From NCBI RefSeq assembly GCF_014193285.1, contig NZ_JACHZE010000010.1, positions 62,001 through 126,000 on the forward strand: 64,000 nt of DNA. Direction: 5' to 3'. Origin of the DNA: Atlantibacter sp. RC6 (GTDB lineage: Bacteria; Pseudomonadota; Gammaproteobacteria; Enterobacterales; Enterobacteriaceae). Below, piece by piece: positions 58,987-64,000 of the stretch. The notes beneath the pieces are model-generated. The model worked only from the letters and a program-made list of their open reading frames with translations, was not told the DNA's origin and made no database searches. Each line of letters starts with the position of its first letter. Position 1 is the first letter of the stretch. The position numbers and the translations under genes were made by a program.

Positions 58987-60522
58987 ATGAACTTATTAAA
59001 ATCGCTGGCTGCGGTCAGCTCGATGACTATGTTTTCCCGCGTGCTGGGTTTTGCGCGCGACGCCATTGTGGCACGGGTGTTTGGCGCAGGGATGGCGACC
59101 GACGCCTTTTTTGTGGCGTTTAAACTTCCCAATCTGCTGCGCCGTATTTTCGCCGAAGGGGCGTTTTCCCAGGCGTTTGTACCGATCCTCGCGGAGTATA
59201 AAAGCAAGCAGGGCGAAGAAGCCACGCGGCTGTTTATCTCCTATGTTTCGGGCCTGCTGACCCTGGCGCTGGCGATTGTCACGCTGTTGGGGATTATCGG
59301 CGCACACTGGGTGATCCTGGTGACCGCGCCGGGCTTTGTGGATACTGCCGACAAGTTCGCGCTTACCGAGCAACTGTTGCGCATCACTTTCCCGTATATC
59401 CTGCTGATATCGCTGGCCTCGCTGGCCGGGGCGATCCTGAATACCTGGAACCGCTTTTCGGTTCCGGCGTTCGCGCCGACGCTGCTCAATATCAGCATGA
59501 TTGGCTTTGCGCTCTTTGCCGCGCCCTATTTCCATCCGCCGGTGCTGGCGCTGGCCTGGGCGGTGACGGTAGGCGGCGTGCTGCAACTGCTGTATCAACT
59601 GCCGCATCTGAAGAAAATCGGCATGCTGGTGCTGCCGCGTATTAACCTGCGCGATGCCGGCGCGATGCGAGTGGTGAAGCAGATGGGCCCGGCGATCCTC
59701 GGTGTGTCGGTGAGCCAGATTTCCCTGATTATTAACACCATTTTCGCCTCATTCCTGGTGTCGGGTTCGGTTTCCTGGATGTACTACGCGGACCGCCTGA
59801 TGGAGTTCCCGTCCGGCGTGCTGGGCGTGGCACTGGGCACAATATTGCTGCCGTCGCTGTCGCGCAGCTTCGCCAGCGGCAATCATGATGAATATAACCG
59901 TTTGATGGACTGGGGACTGCGGCTGTGCTTTTTACTGGCGCTGCCGAGCGCCGTGGCGTTGGGCATTCTGGCCGAACCGCTGATCGCCGCGCTGTTCCAG
60001 TACGGTAAATTCACCGCCTTCGATGCTGATATGACCCAGCGGGCGCTGATCGCCTACTCGGTGGGCCTGATGGGGCTCATCGTGGTGAAAGTGCTGGCGC
60101 CGGGCTTCTACTCCCGTCAGGACATCAAAACCCCGGTGAAGATCGCCATCGTGACGCTGATAATGACCCAACTGATGAACCTGGCGTTTATCGGGCCGCT
60201 GAAGCACGCCGGGCTGTCGCTGTCGATCGGCCTTGCCGCCTGTTTAAACGCCAGCCTGCTCTACTGGCAGTTGCGTAAGCAGAAAATCTTCCAGCCGGAG
60301 CCGGGTTGGGCGCGCTTTTTAATCCGGCTGATTATCGCGGTGCTGGTAATGGCGGGCGCGCTGATCGGCATGATGATGGTGATGCCTGCGTGGGATCTGG
60401 GCACCATGCCGTACCGTATTCTACGCCTGCTGGCCGTGGTGATTGTTGGGGTGGTAGCGTACTTCGCCACGCTGGCGGTGCTGGGGTTCAGAGTGCGGGA
60501 TTTTGCGCGTAGAACGGCGTGA
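58987..60522 (+). CDS. murJ: lipid II flippase MurJ
   Basis: Essential MOP-superfamily flippase that moves lipid II across the inner membrane for peptidoglycan synthesis. The 511-residue protein has 14 membrane segments. Known functional residues appear in [20 protein letters not shown] (with the arginine corresponding to R18/R24) and [14 protein letters not shown]. The ATG at 58987 gives [10 protein letters not shown], as in E. coli; an in-frame ATG at 58972 was rejected. Confidence 0.97.
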   Translation: MNLLKSLAAVSSMTMFSRVLGFARDAIVARVFGAGMATDAFFVAFKLPNLLRRIFAEGAFSQAFVPILAEYKSKQGEEATRLFISYVSGLLTLALAIVTLLGIIGAHWVILVTAPGFVDTADKFALTEQLLRITFPYILLISLASLAGAILNTWNRFSVPAFAPTLLNISMIGFALFAAPYFHPPVLALAWAVTVGGVLQLLYQLPHLKKIGMLVLPRINLRDAGAMRVVKQMGPAILGVSVSQISLIINTIFASFLVSGSVSWMYYADRLMEFPSGVLGVALGTILLPSLSRSFASGNHDEYNRLMDWGLRLCFLLALPSAVALGILAEPLIAALFQYGKFTAFDADMTQRALIAYSVGLMGLIVVKVLAPGFYSRQDIKTPVKIAIVTLIMTQLMNLAFIGPLKHAGLSLSIGLAACLNASLLYWQLRKQKIFQPEPGWARFLIRLIIAVLVMAGALIGMMMVMPAWDLGTMPYRILRLLAVVIVGVVAYFATLAVLGFRVRDFARRTA

Positions 60523-60529
60523 GTCGATA

Positions 60530-60557
60530 AAAAAAGGCCTGACAGGGAGTCAGGCCT
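60530..60557 (-). terminator. terminator of flgAMN, shared with murJ
   Basis: AGGCCTGAC / GTCAGGCCT with a 5-nt loop. The minus strand continues TTTTTTTATCG, a canonical terminator 12 bases past the flgN stop. It also lies 12 bases after murJ and may act on both. Confidence 0.92.
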
Positions 60558-60568
60558 GGTAAAGCGTA

Positions 60569-60991
60569 TTAAATAGAAATCTTCTTCCCACCACGCACAG
60601 TATTTGCCGTCTGGCCATCCGCGCCGTAAAGGGTCGGTTCCTGGTGCGGTTTTAGCACCTCCAGCGCCTGCTGATTGCGGGCGATTTGCCCCTCCAGCAG
60701 CCAGCCGTTGTGCTGGTTAAGCGTGCGCAATTGTTGCGTCGTCTCGGTTATCGCCTGCCAGCGTCCTGGCGCATCGTCATTGGCGCTGCGTCCGGCGTTC
60801 TGCTCCGCGCGGCGCTGTTGCTCCAGGTAATCAAGCGTGGCCAGCAGCGAGCTTTTTTGCTCGGTAATACGTTGCAACGCGCTGCCATTCACGTGGCCTG
60901 CTGATAATTGAAGTTGCTCGGCATCCATCACCTCTTTCAGCGAGTTGAGGACTGCCGTCATTTGATCCAGCACTTCTGACAGACGACTCAT
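60569..60991 (-). CDS. flgN: flagellar export chaperone FlgN
   Basis: Cytoplasmic chaperone for the hook-filament junction proteins FlgK and FlgL. The 140-residue helical protein reads MSRLSEVLDQMTAVLNSLKE and ends with the LYGADGQTANTVRGGKKISI tail, as in E. coli. It follows flgM by 4 nt and is expressed from both the flgA and flgM promoters in related bacteria. Confidence 0.95.
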   Translation of the reverse strand: MSRLSEVLDQMTAVLNSLKEVMDAEQLQLSAGHVNGSALQRITEQKSSLLATLDYLEQQRRAEQNAGRSANDDAPGRWQAITETTQQLRTLNQHNGWLLEGQIARNQQALEVLKPHQEPTLYGADGQTANTVRGGKKISI

Positions 60992-60995
60992 ACCA

Positions 60996-61292
60996 TTATT
61001 TACTCTGCAGGAAACTCTGAGCTTCGTTAATTAGCGCATCGGCAATTTTGCCTGTGTCCATTTTGAGCTCACCGTTTCGAATAGCGGTTTTGAGCGCTTC
61101 GACACGCTCCATATTGATATCACTGCTTCCAGCCTGCATCAGACGCGCCTGCGCGCCGCTGAAGGTGACGCTGGTGCTGGTGGCGGACGCGGTTTTATCC
61201 AGGCGATTAACGGGAACTTGTGCAGGCTCGGCCGCCTCGCGCGGTTGGACAGTGCCGATTGGTTTTAATGGCGATGTGCGTTCTATGCTCAT
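60996..61292 (-). CDS. flgM: anti-sigma-28 factor FlgM
   Basis: Inhibitor of FliA (sigma-28) that is exported when the hook is complete, linking assembly to late gene expression. The 98-residue protein starts [19 protein letters not shown]; the sigma-binding C-terminal half reads [19 protein letters not shown]. The ATG at 61292 has GAGG upstream. A sigma-28 promoter is visible at 61352-61378. Confidence 0.96.
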   Translation of the reverse strand: MSIERTSPLKPIGTVQPREAAEPAQVPVNRLDKTASATSTSVTFSGAQARLMQAGSSDINMERVEALKTAIRNGELKMDTGKIADALINEAQSFLQSK

Positions 61293-61351
61293 GTTCAATC
61301 CTCATCGAGGGGGCTCGTGGCTGTGAGCCTGTCTTATCATTTGTTGATATT

Positions 61352-61378
61352 CTATCGGCAGCCGCAGCAAAATCTTTA
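61352..61378 (-). promoter_or_regulatory. sigma-28 (FliA) promoter of flgMN
   Basis: On the minus strand TAAAGATT, an 11-base spacer, and GCCGATAG closely match the FliA consensus (TAAAGTTT-N11-GCCGATAA). It lies about 60 bases before flgM, the expected class III promoter. Confidence 0.92.
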
Positions 61379-61492
61379 CACCCATCATTACGCTTACCCG
61401 CGAATTAATGACCAGAAAGAATGCCTTACTCTACGGCCCCGGCTACCGGCGCCAGCGATTACGCGCGCCTGGATGAGTGTAGAGGCAAGAGA

Positions 61493-62149
61493 TTAAAGCG
61501 TTATCAGAATATTCCCATCATTATCTACCGTTCCGCTGACCACCTGGCCGTTGGCCATGCGCACCCGGGCATTTTGCGTGACGGCGGCATTATTTAACGC
61601 CTGGCCTTCACTGTTGACGCTGAATCCCTGGCCGGTGGCAATCACCATGACGCGCTGCCCGGCTTTCACCCGCCAGGGCTGGCGCACCATCGACATGGTC
61701 AGGGTTTGCCCCGGCGCTAAATCGCGCAGCGTCTGGGACTGGCGCGCCTGATCGAGCGACAACATCGCCCGCGGCGGTAGCTGGTCCAGCCGACCGCGTT
61801 GCAGGCGCAAATTCCCGTCATTCAGCTCGCTGCCGCGAGCAACCGGCGCGCTGGCCACGACATACTCGCCGTAAGCCTGAACCGTTACCTGTAAATAACG
61901 TTTATCGTTGCCGCAGCGCGCCAGCACGCTCAGGTTGCCCCACAGCCTGGCGTTGCCGGGCAGGCTGTAAGCCGGATTGTCACAGGCTGGCCAGTTGCTT
62001 TGCGGCGACTTAACCGTGACCTGAACCTCGTCGCTGATACCCGCCAGTCGTTGGGCGAAAAAAGCCGTCAATCCTGCCGTCACATCGGCGTTAACCGATG
62101 CGCTAAGCAGCATCAAAGCGGTAGCAAGCGTGGCGGGTAAACGTTTCAT
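61493..62149 (-). CDS. flgA: flagellar P-ring assembly chaperone FlgA
   Basis: Periplasmic chaperone for the FlgI P-ring. The 218-residue precursor has a signal ending SVNA, then DVTAGLTAFFAQRLAGISDE. The C-terminal SAF-like domain has VKAGQRVMVIATGQGFSVNS and ends VDNDGNILITL. It is divergent from flgB, as in E. coli, with a 153-base control region that should bind FlhDC. Confidence 0.95.
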   Translation of the reverse strand: MKRLPATLATALMLLSASVNADVTAGLTAFFAQRLAGISDEVQVTVKSPQSNWPACDNPAYSLPGNARLWGNLSVLARCGNDKRYLQVTVQAYGEYVVASAPVARGSELNDGNLRLQRGRLDQLPPRAMLSLDQARQSQTLRDLAPGQTLTMSMVRQPWRVKAGQRVMVIATGQGFSVNSEGQALNNAAVTQNARVRMANGQVVSGTVDNDGNILITL

Positions 62150-62302
62150 CCGAGGCTCCGGTAGCGCGATGGTGAGGATTTTACCGCGACTCGTGATGAC
62201 TCAAGGCAACAAATAGCGACGCATTTTGCGCTTATTCCAACGATAAGGCGAGGTGGTCGCGCATTAAGCTGTCGCCATCACCATGCTATTCGCGGAGGAA
62301 CC

Positions 62303-62719
62303 ATGCTCGACAAACTCGATGCCGCGTTACGTTTTCAGCAGGAAGCGCTCAATTTGCGCGCGCAGCGTCAGGAGATCCTGGCGGCGAACATTGCTAATGC
62401 CGATACCCCAGGCTATCAGGCCAGGGACATCGATTTCGCCAGCCAACTCAAACAGGTAATGGAGCGCGGACGGGTTCAGGGCAACACGGTTGCACTGACC
62501 ATGACCTCCGCTCACCACATTCCCGCCCAGGCTTCCACGGCCCCATCCATGAATTTGCTGTACCGCATTCCCGACCAACCGTCGATGGACGGCAACACCG
62601 TGGATATGGACCGCGAACGTACCCAGTTTGCAGATAACGCGCTGAAATACCAGACGGATCTGACGCTGATGAGCGGGCAAATCAAAGGCATGATGAACGT
62701 GCTGCAACAAGGAAACTAA
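62303..62719 (+). CDS. flgB: flagellar proximal rod protein FlgB
   Basis: Proximal rod subunit. The 138-residue protein has the rod-family N-terminal motif [18 protein letters not shown] and a C-terminal coiled-coil helix ([20 protein letters not shown]). GGAGGAACC precedes the ATG. First gene of the flgBCDE... operon; flgC starts 2 nt after its stop. Confidence 0.96.
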   Translation: MLDKLDAALRFQQEALNLRAQRQEILAANIANADTPGYQARDIDFASQLKQVMERGRVQGNTVALTMTSAHHIPAQASTAPSMNLLYRIPDQPSMDGNTVDMDRERTQFADNALKYQTDLTLMSGQIKGMMNVLQQGN

Positions 62720-62721
62720 TC

Positions 62722-63126
62722 ATGGCGCTGCTCAATATTTTTGATATCGCCGGTTCAGCCATGACCGCGCAATCGAAACGCCTCAACGTGGCGGCAAGCA
62801 ACCTCGCCAACGCCGACAGCGTGACCGGGCCGGACGGCCAGCCCTATCGCGCCAAACAGGTGGTATTCCAGGTGGATGCCCAGCCTGGCGCGGCCACCGG
62901 CGGCGTGAAGGTCAGCCAGGTGGTGGAAAGCCAGGCGCCGGACAAGCTGGTTTACGAGCCAGGCAACCCGCTGGCGGACGCCAACGGCTACGTCAAAATG
63001 CCTAACGTCGACGTGGTCGGCGAAATGGTCAACACCATGTCGGCGTCGCGCAGCTATCAGGCCAACGTCGAAGTGCTGAACACCGTGAAAAGCATGATGC
63101 TGAAAACGCTGACCATCGGACAATAA
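62722..63126 (+). CDS. flgC: flagellar proximal rod protein FlgC
   Basis: Rod subunit; the 134-residue protein has the axial-protein motif [20 protein letters not shown], the middle segment [20 protein letters not shown], and the C-terminal helix ending LKTLTIGQ. Length equals E. coli FlgC. Part of the flgBCDE operon. Confidence 0.96.
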   Translation: MALLNIFDIAGSAMTAQSKRLNVAASNLANADSVTGPDGQPYRAKQVVFQVDAQPGAATGGVKVSQVVESQAPDKLVYEPGNPLADANGYVKMPNVDVVGEMVNTMSASRSYQANVEVLNTVKSMMLKTLTIGQ

Positions 63127-63136
63127 GGAGAACACC

Positions 63137-63823
63137 ATGTCCATTGCCGTTAACGTTAACGACCCAACCAATACTGGCGTCAGCGGAACCAGCTACTCCA
63201 CCGGTTCCAACAGCCTGACCGGTAGCAGCGCGTCCGATCTCCAGAGCAGCTTCCTGACGCTGCTGGTGGCGCAGCTGAAAAACCAGGATCCCACCAACCC
63301 GCTACAGAACAACGAACTGACCACCCAGCTGGCGCAAATCAGCACCGTGAGCGGGATTGAGAAGCTCAACACCACGCTGGGCGCGGTATCGGGCCAGCTT
63401 GACAGTAACCAGTCGCTGCAAGCCAGCGCGCTGATCGATCGCGGAGTGATGATCCCGGGCAGCACCATTCTGGCCGGTAAAGAAACCACCACCCCGTTTG
63501 GCGTGGAGTTGCAGCAGGCGGCGGATAAAGTCACCGCCACCATCACCAATAAAGAAGGCGTGGTGATGCAAACCCTGGATATCGGCAAACTCAGCGCGGG
63601 CGTTCACACCTTTAGCTGGGACGGCAAGATGGCAGACGGCACCGCTGTGCCGGACGGCGCATATAACGTGACGATTTCAGCCAGCTCCGCCGGGACCCAA
63701 CTGGTGGCGCAACCGCTGAATTTCGCTTTAGTCAACGGCGTGACGCGCAGCAACGGCAGCACCCTGTTAGACCTGGGCACCTACGGCACTCTCGCAATCA
63801 GCGAAGTGCGACAAATTATCTAA
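63137..63823 (+). CDS. flgD: flagellar hook cap / basal-body modification protein FlgD
   Basis: Hook-cap protein needed for FlgE polymerisation. The 228-residue protein has the export/scaffold segment SFLTLLVAQLKNQDPTNPLQ and LAQISTVSGIEKLN, then a Tudor/fibronectin-like core (FSWDGKMADGTAVPDGAYNV). It is slightly shorter than E. coli FlgD (231). TAAGGAG precedes the ATG. Confidence 0.96.
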   Translation: MSIAVNVNDPTNTGVSGTSYSTGSNSLTGSSASDLQSSFLTLLVAQLKNQDPTNPLQNNELTTQLAQISTVSGIEKLNTTLGAVSGQLDSNQSLQASALIDRGVMIPGSTILAGKETTTPFGVELQQAADKVTATITNKEGVVMQTLDIGKLSAGVHTFSWDGKMADGTAVPDGAYNVTISASSAGTQLVAQPLNFALVNGVTRSNGSTLLDLGTYGTLAISEVRQII

Positions 63824-63847
63824 CGCTTGCACTTACAGGAGTAAGAC

Positions 63848-64000
63848 ATGGGCTTTTCTCAAGCGGTCAGCGGCCTGAATGCTGCGGCCTCCAACCTGGA
63901 CGTGATTGGCAACAACATCGCCAACTCCGCGACCTACGGTTTTAAATCCGCTTCCGTTTCCTTCGCAGATATGTTCGCCGGCTCTAAAGTCGGCCTCGGG
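63848..64000 (+). CDS. flgE: flagellar hook protein FlgE, N-terminal part (3' end outside window)
   Basis: Hook subunit, cut by the window end after 51 residues. The N-terminus MGFSQAVSGLNAAASNLDVI and then GNNIANSATYGFKSA is the hook/rod family signature. CAGGAG precedes the ATG, 24 nt after flgD. Confidence 0.95.
   Translation, partial: MGFSQAVSGLNAAASNLDVIGNNIANSATYGFKSASVSFADMFAGSKVGLG

Overview
The window is chromosomal DNA of a motile member of the Enterobacteriaceae. Most proteins align almost end to end with Escherichia coli / Salmonella orthologues recalled from memory (CheR/B/Y/Z, FlhA/B/E, CsgA-G, OpgC/G/H, PyrC, MurJ, FlgN-E), but the gene order and several inserted blocks differ from E. 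coli K-12. The species cannot be fixed from the sequence alone; a Kosakonia/Enterobacter-like relative is plausible.

Layout. (1) 1-3638: end of the chemotaxis operon (chemoreceptor C-terminus, cheR, cheB, cheY, cheZ). (2) 3684-14509: a block of about 10.8 kb between cheZ and flhB, which are close neighbours in E. coli. It holds an AT-rich four-gene chaperone-usher fimbrial operon and a four-gene sugar-type ABC importer, both on the minus strand. (3) 14510-18124: flhB-flhA-flhE with a strong terminator. (4) 18404-21110: a rhiT-rhiN-like pair for uptake and hydrolysis of unsaturated rhamnogalacturonan fragments. (5) 21162-25516: a minus-strand operon combining a lactose/chitobiose-type PTS (IIC, IIB, IIA) with a glycosylasparaginase-like Ntn hydrolase and an M17 aminopeptidase. 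It is divergent from a protein that looks like a domesticated IS481-type transposase and probably regulates it. (6) 26595-29121: a NudK-like Nudix hydrolase, a divergent DeoR regulator, and an AT-rich DMT transporter.

(7) 29460-30148: tRNA-Ser(GGA) followed downstream (minus strand) by three tandem repeats, each carrying the last 19 nt of the tRNA and a copy of its terminator. (8) 30353-33286: ghrA, ycdX, ycdY, ycdZ. (9) 33315-38290: the complete divergent curli locus csgDEFG / csgBAC plus ymdA; its CsgA is unusual, with six glycine-poor repeats. (10) 38334-60522: envelope and housekeeping genes in E. coli order (ymdB, clsC, opgC, opgGH, yceK, msyB, lpxL, trhO, yceI, yceJ, yceO, solA, bssS, dinI, pyrC, yceB, grxB, mdtH, rimJ, yceH, yceM, murJ), with mdtG missing between msyB and lpxL. 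(11) 60569-64000: flgN, flgM, flgA and the start of flgBCDE, cut by the window end.

Functionally the window joins motility (che, flh and flg within one 64 kb stretch), adhesion and biofilm formation (fimbriae, curli, BssS), envelope glycan synthesis (OpgCGH, LpxL, MurJ) and scavenging of plant- or host-derived glycans. The most novel candidate is the PTS / glycosylasparaginase / aminopeptidase operon with its transposase-derived regulator, which could form a pathway for glyco-asparagine or glycopeptide remnants. Family calls rest on motifs and remembered orthologues; no database search was run.
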